From Zoogloea sp044344315 (GTDB taxonomy: Bacteria; Pseudomonadota; Gammaproteobacteria; Burkholderiales; Rhodocyclaceae): a DNA stretch of 33,754 nucleotides. Location: NCBI RefSeq assembly GCF_044344315.1, contig NZ_JBIJDC010000043.1, positions 1 through 33,754 on the forward strand. Direction: 5' to 3'. Made by a program: the position numbers and the translations under genes. Within the stretch, counting starts at the first letter, position 1. Each line of letters opens with the position of its first letter. The notes beneath the pieces were generated by a model. It was not told the DNA's origin, made no database searches, and saw only the letters and a list, made by a program, of their open reading frames with translations. Positions 7,016 through 14,876 of the stretch are shown here, piece by piece.

Positions 7016-9109
7016 CTACCCGGCAGCCTTCCTAAAATCCTCGTTCTTCATCGCCTCCTCGACCTCGTCGCCGTACAACCAGGCGGACGTATCCAGCATC
7101 GAGACCGTGGCGCCCGGGCCTTCCGGCTTCTTCTCTTCTTCCGCGTAAAGCAGTGCATCCAGATCGACGGCTGGTACATCCGGCTTGGGGATATCCAGCA
7201 CCACGTCCATCGGGGGCGCGATCAGGGTCTGGGTGAGCTCGGCGTCGGCCCGGTTGATCTCCCGCTGGGCGCGCGCCTTGATGCCGGCTGCACGCTCCTC
7301 GCGCTTGCGCTCGACGAAGGGCACCGGGAAAGCCGCTTTCTTGTTGCCATCCCAGATCGCCTCGCCGATGGGGGTGCCATCCATGCGGTACAGCCACACG
7401 CGGTCGGCGTTGTGAATGTCGAAACGCACGCGCACCTCTTCCCCTTCTGCCAGTTCGTCCTGCAGATCCCGGCGGAAGTAGGTGTTGTTGAAGAGGGTGA
7501 AAACACAGCGCGAGGGCGTGCGCTTGACCTCCGGGCGCCACAGCTCGTCGATCTCTGCGGCATCCGGCCCGAAAACAATGGAGTCCTTATCCAGCTTGGC
7601 GGCGTAGGCCTCGGCCGGGGTCAGCCCCCCCAGCTCGCGGTGCTTGTGGCCGGTGTTGTAGTCGAGGACTGCCGCATCCAGGTCGGCCATGAACTGGCTC
7701 CACGAAGGCAGTAAACGTGAGGTTTCCCCCTTCCGCTCGGCCTTCGCCAGGATCTGCCCGACGATGCGAATCGAATCCCTGTCCGCCGTCTTGGTGAGTA
7801 CGGTCGGGTAGCGCTCCGCAAGCGGCAGCGTGGTGGTGCGCCACAGCCGTTCAATGATGCCGCGCCCCTGCGGGTTGCCCGGGATCCCTGTTTCGTGGGC
7901 AATCCCCTGGCGGGCCAGCGTGCCGTGGATCGGGCAATCGATGCTCTTGCCAGTCTGGCCCGAACCGTTGTCCGAGTAATAGATCAAGGGCCGCGCGCGG
8001 GTGGTCATCTGTGCATGCCGGAAGGCATCCGACACCGCAATTGTCGATTCCGACAAGGCGACCGACCACCCCACAATCATCCGGCTCACCCAGTCGATGA
8101 TCACCGTGATCTCGGGCCGGAAGGCCTGCCCGTGGATGGGGCTTTGCACCTTGGCCTTGAACGTATGGCCGTCACCCACCCAGATGTCGTTCGACTTGAA
8201 CATGGACACATCACGATCCACGTAGGGCTTGAGGGCCCGCCACTCGGCCCCGGTCATACGCCCGCGGTACTTGATGGTCACCGGCAGCTCATTCTCAAGC
8301 CGGGTGAACACGCTGTAGCTCGGGTAACGGAAGCCCTGAGCGTCATACCAGGCGCGAGCATCCCGCCAAGCCTTGGCAACTGTAGGGCGTGACGTCAGGC
8401 AGTAATGGCGCAGAAACGCCGCGATGTCCTCGGGCTTGAACCCGTCCTTCTCCCGGCGGCCAGGCACCAGAAACAGGGATGCCTCACCAGCCTGGCACCC
8501 CTCCAGGTACAAGGCGTACATCTTCGAAAGCCGGCTGGCCTGGGCGCTCTCGGTATTGCCTGACGCGCGCCGCTTCACATAGGTGGCCTCTGCTGCGGCG
8601 AGCAGCTCCGGTCGCGCCACGCCTGCCACAATCCGCTCCGCCAGCTCCCGGTAAGCGGTCTTGGCCGAACAGCCCGTGCTGCCAATCGCATCTTCGATGG
8701 CCCGGCAAAGCACTAGGGCACCATCGCGGTAGGCACGATCCGCATCGTTCAGCCGCTCCCGGGTGCTGCGCGTCATGCCCCGGCGCGTGCATTGGGTCTG
8801 TCCGCTGCTCAAGGTCACAACCTTGGGTAGCGGCGGTGTGTCCAGCGTTACAAGGGCCTCACTCGTGGGCTCGGTAACAAGCGCCTCAATGTGTTTGCCC
8901 GCTACGCGAGCCCGGACCGGCACGACCTTACCTTTGACGTTGATCTCGATCGGCAACGCCGTAATCGCCCAGCGCATCTCCGGGCGACCGGTGGTGGCCA
9001 CCGTACGCTCGGTAGGGGCCGGCAGAAGCCCTTGCTCGGCCCAGCGCTGCACTGTGCGCAGCGTGGTTTCGAGGGCTTCAGCGATGTCTTTGGGGCCGAC
9101 GGTTTTCAT
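7016..9109 (-). CDS. Mu A-like DDE transposase
   Basis: The 697-residue enzyme cuts and joins the phage ends during integration and replicative transposition. Residues 1-50 form a Mu-type DNA-binding helix-turn-helix (IAEALETTLRTVQRWAEQGL). The catalytic core shows Asp313 (in WVGDGHT), Asp380 (YYSDNGSG) and Glu420 (RGIIERLW). The 67-residue gap between the two aspartates equals that in Mu A; the Asp-Glu gap is shorter (40 against 56). A beta-barrel-like domain follows at about 500-590, and the C-terminal tail may serve B contact. Mu A has 663 residues. The gene starts three bases after the preceding gene and should be under the early promoter. Confidence 0.95.
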   Translation of the reverse strand: MKTVGPKDIAEALETTLRTVQRWAEQGLLPAPTERTVATTGRPEMRWAITALPIEINVKGKVVPVRARVAGKHIEALVTEPTSEALVTLDTPPLPKVVTLSSGQTQCTRRGMTRSTRERLNDADRAYRDGALVLCRAIEDAIGSTGCSAKTAYRELAERIVAGVARPELLAAAEATYVKRRASGNTESAQASRLSKMYALYLEGCQAGEASLFLVPGRREKDGFKPEDIAAFLRHYCLTSRPTVAKAWRDARAWYDAQGFRYPSYSVFTRLENELPVTIKYRGRMTGAEWRALKPYVDRDVSMFKSNDIWVGDGHTFKAKVQSPIHGQAFRPEITVIIDWVSRMIVGWSVALSESTIAVSDAFRHAQMTTRARPLIYYSDNGSGQTGKSIDCPIHGTLARQGIAHETGIPGNPQGRGIIERLWRTTTLPLAERYPTVLTKTADRDSIRIVGQILAKAERKGETSRLLPSWSQFMADLDAAVLDYNTGHKHRELGGLTPAEAYAAKLDKDSIVFGPDAAEIDELWRPEVKRTPSRCVFTLFNNTYFRRDLQDELAEGEEVRVRFDIHNADRVWLYRMDGTPIGEAIWDGNKKAAFPVPFVERKREERAAGIKARAQREINRADAELTQTLIAPPMDVVLDIPKPDVPAVDLDALLYAEEEKKPEGPGATVSMLDTSAWLYGDEVEEAMKNEDFRKAAG

Positions 9110-9112
9110 GCT

Positions 9113-9574
9113 TCAGTCCGCCTCACCCATCTGCTGCTTCAGGCTCTTGATGCGCTTTGTCGCTTCATCTCGGGTGCGCTCCAGCCTGCCGATCTCGGCA
9201 TCCAGTGCTTCCTTGCCCACCAACAACTTGCCCCCGCGCAGATCCACCACCCACGCCGTCAAAGCATGGGTTTCGCAGGCCACTTCCAGGGCCGGCAAGT
9301 ACTCAAGGGGAAATCTCCACGCTTGGTGAGTCTCCTCATTCCAGTTGCGGCTCTCAGCCGTCCAGGCATCGAGTTGCCGCTTGCTGACAGGCTCGCCGAT
9401 GAGCTCCGACATTCGGGCCGCGATCTCTGCGCGCCCAAGCGGTGCAGCCTTCAGTACGTCGCACAGCACATGCCGAAGCGCGATGCCGAAGTTCAGCGCA
9501 CCAGGCAAGGCGGCCTTGGGTACGGGCACCTCAAAAAGGTCACCCGTGAGCGTGTCGTTGGCGCGGCGGATCAT
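9113..9574 (-). CDS. Phage early protein preceding the transposase, unknown function
   Basis: The 153-residue protein has a helical middle with a possible helix-turn-helix (GRAEIAARMSELIGEPVSKRQLDAWTAES) and a C-terminal coiled coil (EALDAEIGRLERTRDEATKRIKSLKQQM). DNA binding with dimerisation through the coiled coil is plausible. It overlaps the upstream gene by ATGA and ends three bases before transposase A. I have seen similar genes in this place in other transposable phages, but I know no assigned function. Confidence 0.7.
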   Translation of the reverse strand: MIRRANDTLTGDLFEVPVPKAALPGALNFGIALRHVLCDVLKAAPLGRAEIAARMSELIGEPVSKRQLDAWTAESRNWNEETHQAWRFPLEYLPALEVACETHALTAWVVDLRGGKLLVGKEALDAEIGRLERTRDEATKRIKSLKQQMGEAD

Positions 9575-9789
9575 GCTGCTCTTTCGGCGCCAGAGAGAGC
9601 CTTCCCGTCAGCATGAATCGCCATGGCGGTCGCTATCTGCGCATCGAGGACAGCCGCACGAATCGCTGTGCGAAGCTCCCCATCCTCGCCCGCCAGGCGA
9701 AGGGCACGATCAAGCGTGTGACGCTCACGCTGACGCGCGGCCGTCAATGAAAGGGCGCTCCGAACCTTGAACAAAGGGATCGTCCACAT
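9571..9789 (-). CDS. Small phage early protein, unknown function
   Basis: This protein has 72 residues and is basic and helical, beginning MWTIPLFKVRSALSLTAARQ. It starts two bases after the ner stop (TAACCATG) and overlaps the next gene by four bases, so it is almost certainly translated from the early message. No motif was recognised. Confidence 0.6.
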   Translation of the reverse strand: MWTIPLFKVRSALSLTAARQRERHTLDRALRLAGEDGELRTAIRAAVLDAQIATAMAIHADGKALSGAERAA

Positions 9790-9791
9790 GG

Positions 9792-10115
9792 TTACGCCCC
9801 CACCCGTGCATTGCCATTGCGCCCGCCGCTACGGCAGGTAGACTTCAGGGCATGCGAGCCCTGCGGACGTCGGGATCCATCCTCAAAGTAGCGGCTGGGC
9901 CAGATCTCCTTCGGGTGCAATCCGAGTGCGTCTGCGATGCGCCGCTCATTGATGGGGTAGGAGCGCTCAAGGGCGGCAGAAAGCGGTGACGAACTGGTCA
10001 ATCCGTGCCGGTCTGCGAGCGCCTTGAGGGTGATGTTCTTTTTGCGGAGGGCGGCTTTAACGTCCTCCTTGTGCCAGTCCTGATGACTGGCTTTTTTGGG
10101 GCTGCTGGCTGTCAT
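9792..10115 (-). CDS. ner: Ner-like negative regulator (Nlp family)
   Basis: Ner of Mu is a small DNA-binding protein that dampens early and repressor transcription during lytic growth. The 107-residue product has the family core at residues 12-78: DWHKEDVKAALRKKNITLKALADRHGLTSSSPLSAAL, then YPINERRIADALGLHPKEIWPSRY. Mu Ner has 75 residues; this one adds a C-terminal tail of about 30. It is the first gene of the leftward early operon, 29 bases or so after the predicted transcription start. It should bind in the operator region between itself and the repressor gene. Confidence 0.88.
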   Translation of the reverse strand: MTASSPKKASHQDWHKEDVKAALRKKNITLKALADRHGLTSSSPLSAALERSYPINERRIADALGLHPKEIWPSRYFEDGSRRPQGSHALKSTCRSGGRNGNARVGA

Positions 10116-10150
10116 GTTCCGCTCTGCGTGGTGGTAGTGCGATACGTGAC

Positions 10151-10179
10151 ATTAAACCCTCGTTTGTGTGTTCAGTCAA
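10151..10179 (-). promoter_or_regulatory. Early promoter for ner and the transposition operon
   Basis: On the minus strand a TTGACT box (10179-10174) and a TTTAAT box (10156-10151) are separated by exactly 17 bases, close to the sigma-70 consensus. Transcription would begin near 10144, about 29 bases before the ner start codon. A variant of the GTGTCGTTAAC half-site overlaps the -10 box (10146-10156, 8 of 11 matches), which would allow direct repression. Confidence 0.7.
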
Positions 10180-10202
10180 CCAATCGTGTGCGTTGCGCCC
10201 AC

Positions 10203-10213
10203 GTGTCGTTAAC
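10203..10213. promoter_or_regulatory. Operator half-site GTGTCGTTAAC
   Basis: This 11-base sequence is identical to both arms of the inverted repeat at 10305-10335. It lies upstream of the predicted early promoter. Three exact copies within 133 bases point to a protein-binding site, probably for the repressor or Ner. Confidence 0.6.
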
Positions 10214-10271
10214 TACGAACCTTCATTTGAGGTTGAAAAGCAGCCGAGCTTTTTAAAATCAATGGCTTGCG

Positions 10272-10293
10272 AGTTTGCGACATGTCGCAAACT
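10272..10293. promoter_or_regulatory. 22-bp perfect palindrome in the repressor/ner control region
   Basis: AGTTTGCGACA is followed at once by its exact reverse complement. A perfect 22-bp palindrome between divergent repressor and ner genes is a likely operator for a dimeric regulator. Its sequence differs from the GTGTCGTTAAC sites nearby, so two regulators (repressor and Ner) may each have their own site. Confidence 0.65.
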
Positions 10294-10304
10294 GCACTGC
10301 CCAA

Positions 10305-10335
10305 GTGTCGTTAACCCTTGATGAGTTAACGACAC
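10305..10335. promoter_or_regulatory. Inverted-repeat operator before the repressor gene
   Basis: GTGTCGTTAAC (10305-10315) and GTTAACGACAC (10325-10335) form perfect 11-bp arms with a 9-base spacer. The element ends 22 bases before the repressor start codon, so a bound protein would block repressor transcription or translation initiation. Together with the copy at 10203 it defines a repeated operator. Confidence 0.65.
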
Positions 10336-10357
10336 ACTGAAAGTAAGGCGCGAGACG

Positions 10358-11050
10358 ATGATTGGTGAAGCCCTCAAGCGAATGCGCGGCCAGATGACGC
10401 TGGACGACCTTGCAACTAGGATGAAGGTCCACAAGAACACGCTCGGCAACTATGAAAGAGGCGAGCGGCTTCCCGATATCGACTTTCTTGCAAGCTTCGC
10501 CGAGGAGGTTAAGGCTGATCTTGCAGAGCTTCTTGCTCTCCGTATTGAAAGCGGCAGCAATGCCCTTGCGAAGGATGGAGTGGGCATTCGAAAGGCTTTG
10601 GAAGGCACGTCATTGGCCGACAGGCAGGTCGGAGAGGAGTTTGAGCTGATCCCACGCTACAACGTCACAGCCAGCATGGGCGCAGGCCGCCTGCCTGGTG
10701 ACGCCGAGGAGGTGGGGAGAATGGCTTTTCGTCGCGACTGGCTGCGCCGCGAGGGGCTTTCGCCGCGCAACCTGGTCGCAATCACCCTGGCAGGTGACTC
10801 TATGGCGCCAACTATCCGAGACGGCGCACTCGCCCTGGTCGATACCAGCGAGCACCAGGTCAGTTCCGATGGCGTGTATGTGCTCCAGCTCGACGGACAC
10901 CTCATCGCCAAGCGCCTGCAACCCGACTTTGCAGGTGGCGTCTTTATCCGGAGTGACAATCCGGCCTACCGCGAGCAGCACCTGCCCGCCGACCTGGCAG
11001 CCAATCTGACCGTTGTCGGCCGCGCGATCTGGGCGGGCGGCAAGCTCTAG
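10358..11050 (+). CDS. Phage repressor, XRE helix-turn-helix plus S24/LexA-type peptidase
   Basis: This is the lysogeny repressor of the prophage. Residues 1-60 form an XRE helix-turn-helix (DDLATRMKVHKNTLGNYERG). The C-terminal half is a LexA/S24 peptidase fold with the catalytic Ser148 in AGDSMAPTIRDG and Lys185 in LIAKRL. A probable self-cleavage site is the Ala-Gly pair in SMGAG near residues 109-110. Mu's own repressor c lacks such a domain; repressors of this kind normally cut themselves with RecA help after DNA damage, so induction by SOS is expected (inference). It is the only rightward phage gene and diverges from ner across the operators. Confidence 0.92.
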   Translation: MIGEALKRMRGQMTLDDLATRMKVHKNTLGNYERGERLPDIDFLASFAEEVKADLAELLALRIESGSNALAKDGVGIRKALEGTSLADRQVGEEFELIPRYNVTASMGAGRLPGDAEEVGRMAFRRDWLRREGLSPRNLVAITLAGDSMAPTIRDGALALVDTSEHQVSSDGVYVLQLDGHLIAKRLQPDFAGGVFIRSDNPAYREQHLPADLAANLTVVGRAIWAGGKL

Positions 11051-11061
11051 CGTTAAAACAC

Positions 11062-11101
11062 AATGGGCCGGCCTGGAGATAACCAGACCGGCCCATTTTT
11101 T
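11062..11101 (+). terminator. Rho-independent terminator after the repressor gene
   Basis: AATGGGCCGG (11062-11071) pairs with CCGGCCCATT (11088-11097), with extra CTGG/CCAG pairing in the loop, followed by a run of six T. It lies 12 bases after the repressor stop codon. Confidence 0.9.
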
Positions 11102-11110
11102 CACCGCGCG

Positions 11111-11271
11111 ATTCCAAATATCGTGCAAATCCGCTCAGGATTCACCCATTTCCGCCGGCCCGCGTCCCAAATGCCGCGCACCCCAGAACCCCCTCAATCC
11201 CAGTCCCGGCGCGGCCTCACGGGCTCCCGCCCCTCACTCCTCACCTGTGCCAAATGAACACCTCCCCCACA
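11111..11271 (-). other. Phage left end with three candidate MuA binding sites
   Basis: Reading inward from the terminus on the minus strand, three related sites occur: TTCATTTGGCAC (11258-11247), GGCATTTGGGAC (11175-11164) and GATATTTGGAAT (11122-11111). They start about 14, 97 and 150 bases from the terminus. In Mu, the L1, L2 and L3 transposase sites sit at similar distances, and L1 contains the similar TTCACTTG. No gene lies in this stretch. The presumed 5-base target copy would be GACAG at 11272-11276. Confidence 0.6.
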
Positions 11272-11615
11272 GACAGGCGGATGCTGGCCTTGCTGGCCGG
11301 GTCGTAGAACCACAGATCCTTGCCGTTGAAGAGGATCAGCTTGTTGGCATCCCGGGCCGGTGCGGTATAGCGCACCAGGCTGCGGAATTGGCCGCCGTTG
11401 GGGTCGGCCTTTGAGTAGATGGCCAGGGTGCTGCTGTCGGTCTGCTTGCCCTGGCGGTATTCGATGAGGCTGTTGGTGAGGCCGAAGGGAAAGTCCGGGT
11501 TGCGCACCGCGTCGCTGGCGATGAGGATCTCCTGGGGGCTGGGCGCAGCCCCGGCGGGCAGGGCGAGGGTGGCGAGGGCAAGGAGGGGGGCCAGGAGGCG
11601 AAGTCGTATCTTCAT
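11241..11615 (-). pseudogene. LolA-like outer-membrane lipoprotein-sorting protein, truncated by the prophage
   Basis: The family consists of periplasmic LolA-fold proteins of about 250 residues that work with LolCDE-like ABC transporters. Here only 124 codons remain. Residues 1-23 are a signal peptide (MKIRLRLLAPLLALATLALP, cleavage near AGA-AP). The N-terminal fold follows, with the family segment YTAPARDANKLILFNGKDLWFYDPASKASIRLS. After IRLS the family normally continues PQQRLLGQ; here the last nine residues (VGEVFIWHR) are read from phage DNA, starting near 11271. The missing C-terminal half should lie at the other end of the prophage. It follows the permease gene by three bases, so it was the last gene of that operon. 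Confidence 0.88.
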
Positions 11616-11618
11616 GGT

Positions 11619-13007
11619 TCAGGCGTGGCGCAGGGCATCGACGATCACCAGTTTCGCAGCCCGCCGCGCCGGCCACCAGGCCGACAGGAGGGTGACGCCG
11701 AGCATGCCGAGAACACTGCCGACAAGCAGCGGCATATCCTGGCCGACGCGTACCAGGATCAGATAGGCGTAGGAGTAGCCGGGGGGCGTCCATGACCAGC
11801 CGCTGTGGTTGATGGCGTAGGCGATGATCAGTGCGCAGAGCACGCCGAGTGCCGAGCCGGCGAGGCCCAGCAGCAGGGCCTCGCACACGAACAGGCGGCG
11901 GATGCCGGCGCGGCGCAGGCCCATGGCCCGCAGGGTGCCGATCTCGGCGGTGCGCTCGACCACGGCGGTACTCATGGTGTTGCCGATGGTGAACAGCACA
12001 ATGACGCCGATCAGGAGGGCAATGAAACTGAACATGGAGCCCATGAACTCGTTGGTCTGCCGGTACATGGGGTTGAGGGTTTCGAAGTCCAGGATCTCCA
12101 GGTCTGCATCCTTGAAGTGCTCGGCCAGCAGTGCGTTGAGGCGTGCGCGGGCGGCAGGTATCTGCCAGGTGTGACGGAGCTGCACCAGGATGGCGGTGAC
12201 CTGGGGCGTACCGGTGCCGAAGATCAGGCGTTGGGCCTGGGCCAGATGCATGGCCATATACACGTCGTCGAGGGCCTTGATGCCCATGTTGTTGGCTTTG
12301 ATCACATTGAGGCTGGCCACATTGGGGGCGCCCCGCGCGGTGGCGGCGAGCATCTCGATGCGGTTCTCGCCCGCCGGCTGCGGGCTGGCCTTCTCCACGG
12401 CGGTGAGGGCCGCGATGTCGTCGGGCAGCGCGGCACCTTCGCTGGCGGTGTGCGCCCTTCCCGGGCGACAGTCGGGGGCGTCGAGCAGAGCGCAGAGATT
12501 CAGTCTGCGTGCCACCCCGGTGCCGACGATCACCGTGTCTTCGGCGGCCCCGGCCAGGGGCAGCGGCTTGGCGTAGCTCACCACGCCCAGGTCGTTCCAC
12601 TGATACATGCGGTTGCGATCCTCGGGGATCAGGCCGATTGCCATCACCGAGCGGGACACTCCCGCGGCAAAGTTGCCGGCAATGCCGCCCAGTTGCAGCG
12701 TGGGCGTGACAACGGCCAGCATCGGTGCCAGCTCCGGATCCTGGCGGATCCGTTCGATAAGCTGGGGGTAGTTCGCAATGCCGTAGGCGGTGGGGTTGTC
12801 GCCGCCGTCGAGGAAGTAACCCCTGCGCTGGACCTGCAGGTGGCCTGTCTGCTGCACGAAGCCGGTCTGTGTTCCGTAGATGATGTTGGAGCGATAGCCT
12901 CCGAACAGCAGGATGGCCACCAGGCCCACCATCATGGCCAGCAGGGTGGTATGGGAGCGGCGGCGGTTGCGCAGCAGGTTGCGCAGGGCCAGGGATACCG
13001 TGTTCAT
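11619..13007 (-). CDS. FtsX/LolE-type ABC transporter permease
   Basis: The 462-residue membrane protein has the MacB/LolC architecture: one membrane segment near residues 20-42, a large periplasmic domain (about 43-320) and three segments near 325-350, 375-405 and 428-450. The conserved ERTAEIGTLRAMGLRR loop that touches the ATPase is present near 365-380. A cysteine pair (CALLDAPDC, near 173-181) could form a disulfide. It overlaps the ATPase gene by four bases and is followed by the LolA-like gene, suggesting one machine that moves a lipoprotein or other hydrophobic substrate. The actual substrate is unknown. Confidence 0.9.
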   Translation of the reverse strand: MNTVSLALRNLLRNRRRSHTTLLAMMVGLVAILLFGGYRSNIIYGTQTGFVQQTGHLQVQRRGYFLDGGDNPTAYGIANYPQLIERIRQDPELAPMLAVVTPTLQLGGIAGNFAAGVSRSVMAIGLIPEDRNRMYQWNDLGVVSYAKPLPLAGAAEDTVIVGTGVARRLNLCALLDAPDCRPGRAHTASEGAALPDDIAALTAVEKASPQPAGENRIEMLAATARGAPNVASLNVIKANNMGIKALDDVYMAMHLAQAQRLIFGTGTPQVTAILVQLRHTWQIPAARARLNALLAEHFKDADLEILDFETLNPMYRQTNEFMGSMFSFIALLIGVIVLFTIGNTMSTAVVERTAEIGTLRAMGLRRAGIRRLFVCEALLLGLAGSALGVLCALIIAYAINHSGWSWTPPGYSYAYLILVRVGQDMPLLVGSVLGMLGVTLLSAWWPARRAAKLVIVDALRHA

Positions 13008-13693
13008 GCCCGACCCCCTTCGATGCCGGTGATGCGCCCGTCGCGGATGAAGATGATCTCGTCGGCCTCGGCGTGCACCTGGGGGTCGTGGGACGAGAAC
13101 ACGAAGGACACGTCCTGCTCGCGCTGCATGCGGCGCATCAGGGCGATGATCTCGGCGCCGGTGTGGCTGTCCAGGTTGGCGGTGGGCTCGTCGGCGAGCA
13201 CCAGTCGGGGCGCGGTGGCCAGGGCCCGGGCAATCGCCACCCGCTGGCGCTGGCCGCCGGAGAGCTGGGCCGGCAGGTTGTGCTGTCGCTCCGACAGGCC
13301 CACCGCGTCCAGCAGGGCCTCCACCCGGCGGCGACGCTCATTGGCGGCCACGCCGGCCAGCGCCAGTGGATACTCCACGTTCTCCCGGGCGCTAAGCACC
13401 GGGATCAGGTTGAAGTTCTGGAAGATGAAGCCGATGTGGCGGGCGCGGAAATCCGACAGGGCATCGTCGGGCATGGACTGCACCTGTTGCCCGGCCACCG
13501 TGATCTCCCCCTGGTCGGGCATGTCGATGCAGCCGATGAGGTTGAGCAGAGTGGTCTTGCCGCTGCCCGAGGGGCCGGACAGCACCGTGAAGGCGCCCTG
13601 GTGGATGTCGAGGGTGATATCGCTGAGGGCCGGCACGTCCACCGACCCGAGACGGTAGGTCTTGCCGACCTGGTGCAAACTGACCGGATGCAT
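13004..13693 (-). CDS. ABC transporter ATP-binding protein (LolD/MacB type)
   Basis: The 229-residue ATPase powers the permease encoded next to it. It shows Walker A GPSGSGKTT (40-48), signature LSGGQRQR (144-151), Walker B LVLADEP (164-170) and the LolD-family insert IDMPDQGEI. The start at 13693 gives MHPVSLHQVGKTYRLG, the usual N-terminus. It is the first gene of a three-gene operon whose last member was broken by the prophage. The 142-base gap to the divergent AraC-type gene must hold its promoter; I could not identify one with confidence. Confidence 0.93.
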   Translation of the reverse strand: MHPVSLHQVGKTYRLGSVDVPALSDITLDIHQGAFTVLSGPSGSGKTTLLNLIGCIDMPDQGEITVAGQQVQSMPDDALSDFRARHIGFIFQNFNLIPVLSARENVEYPLALAGVAANERRRRVEALLDAVGLSERQHNLPAQLSGGQRQRVAIARALATAPRLVLADEPTANLDSHTGAEIIALMRRMQREQDVSFVFSSHDPQVHAEADEIIFIRDGRITGIEGGRA

Positions 13694-13835
13694 CGCATTC
13701 CTCGTGAGATTCAGGAGGCCCGGCCCTCCCGGCCCGACCGAAGCGCATGCTAAGGGCGCATTGCCCGGCCGGTATTGTACGTTTCCGACATGCTGGGGGG
13801 CTGCCGTGGCCGGCGACGCTCCCTATACTGCGGGC

Positions 13836-14765
13836 ATGTTCAGAATCGATCCGATGCCCTCCGGCGAGCTGGCGGCGTCCCTCTGTGGGGCCCGCTCGGA
13901 CCTGTGGCTGCCCCGGGCCGCCCTGTCGTCCTGCCTGCGTGCGGTGATCAGCCGCGACACCCGCAGTGTGCAGTTGGCCGAGGGGGACCGCTACAACCAC
14001 TTTCCGGCCTCCCCGATGTGCTCCCTTGTCTGGTACTTCAGCGGCGAGGCGGTGGTGCTCGACCCCCACCGGCCTGCCGCCCCCGACACGCCCGGCCGAC
14101 CCCTGCCCGACCGCATCACCTTCTGCGGCCCCTTCAACCGGCCGGTGATCAGCCGCAACCCGGGGCCCATGCACGCCATGATGCTGATGCTCATGCCCGA
14201 CGCCCTGGCCCAGCTCACCGGACTGGATCCGGGCGCCTTCCTCAACCGCATCGTGCCCGCCAGCGAGGTGCTCGACGCGCCGTGGATGACCCTGTGCCGG
14301 GCCGTGGATGAGGCCCCCGATGACGAGGCCCGCGTGGCGCTCATGGATGAATTCCTGACGCCCCTGTGGCGGCAGGTGCGCCCCGACGCGGCCTCGCCGG
14401 TCCGGGTGTATGCCGACTGGTCGCGCAACCTCGCCCTGCGCGCCTCCGTCTCCGGCTGGGGGCGCAGCCTGCGGCAGGTGGAGCGGCGCATCAAGCAATG
14501 GACCGGCCAGCCCCTGCGCGAGCTGCGCGGCATGGGTCGCTCCGAGCAGGCCTTCTTCGACGCCGTGGTAGCCGGACGCTCGGGCGAGGTGAACTGGAGC
14601 GACGTGGCCAGCAGCAGCGGCTACGCCGATCAATCCCACCTGTGCCGCCAGAGCCGCCGCGTCACCGGCTTTCCCCCCGCCGAGCTGCGCCGCCGCATCT
14701 TTGCCGACGAGAGCTTCTGGGCCTACCGCCTGTGGGGTTTCAGCGAGAGCCAGTTGCCCGATTGA
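13836..14765 (+). CDS. AraC-family transcription regulator
   Basis: The 309-residue protein has an N-terminal sensor part (DUF6597-like, including LVWYFSGEAVVLD) and a C-terminal AraC DNA-binding region from about residue 195. There the second helix-turn-helix is clear: VNWSDVASSSGYADQSHLCRQSRRVTGFPPAELRRR. I chose the ATG at 13836 because upstream codons lack coding character; a TATACT box lies directly before it, leaving almost no leader. It diverges from the ABC operon and may control it (inference). The effector is unknown. Confidence 0.88.
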   Translation: MFRIDPMPSGELAASLCGARSDLWLPRAALSSCLRAVISRDTRSVQLAEGDRYNHFPASPMCSLVWYFSGEAVVLDPHRPAAPDTPGRPLPDRITFCGPFNRPVISRNPGPMHAMMLMLMPDALAQLTGLDPGAFLNRIVPASEVLDAPWMTLCRAVDEAPDDEARVALMDEFLTPLWRQVRPDAASPVRVYADWSRNLALRASVSGWGRSLRQVERRIKQWTGQPLRELRGMGRSEQAFFDAVVAGRSGEVNWSDVASSSGYADQSHLCRQSRRVTGFPPAELRRRIFADESFWAYRLWGFSESQLPD

Positions 14766-14791
14766 AGGCTCGGACGGTGCTTGAAGGGACT

Positions 14792-14876
14792 GTAGGGGCG
14801 ACTTCAGTCGCCCGCGGACTTCGATCAAGGGCGTGCCTGTGATCGACGCGCGATGGGCGACTGAAGTCGCCCCTAC
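14792..14876. repeat. REPIN-like double-hairpin repeat, copy 1
   Basis: The left arm (14792-14813) is GTAG followed by a hairpin GGGCGACT-TC-AGTCGCCC; the right arm (14855-14876) is its reverse complement. The 41-base centre reads GCGGACTTCGATCAAGGGCG then GTGATCGACGCGCGAT and is shared with the other copies. The GTAG foot next to a hairpin is the signature of REP sequences mobilised by RAYT transposases. It lies between the AraC-type gene and the penicillin-binding protein gene. Confidence 0.9.

Larger units (their letters stand above)
1..11271 (-). mobile_element. Mu-like transposable prophage, left (early) half
   Basis: The gene set and order match the early part of Mu-type phages: repressor, ner, transposase A, ATPase B, small early genes, gam, gemA, mor. 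All but the repressor read leftward, so the phage left end lies to the right. I place the terminus near 11271 because the host LolA-like gene loses its family resemblance there and the sequence then reads inward 5'-TGTGGGGG on the minus strand; Mu-type ends begin with TG. The phage continues past base 1, since C, lysis, head and tail genes are absent. Members of this group replicate by transposition and insert nearly at random. The exact terminus is uncertain by a few bases. Confidence 0.9.

Noticed and set aside
11194..12600. Long minus-strand ORF (468 codons) over the permease gene
   Set aside because: Out-of-frame shadow: Arg/Pro/Gly-rich, no family features, while the permease frame is clearly coding.
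11805..13658. 617-codon + strand ORF opposite the ABC transporter genes
   Set aside because: Antisense shadow of two well-recognised genes in GC-rich DNA.
13824..13829. TATACT as a sure promoter of the AraC-type gene
   Set aside because: No acceptable -35 box, and only six bases remain before the start codon.
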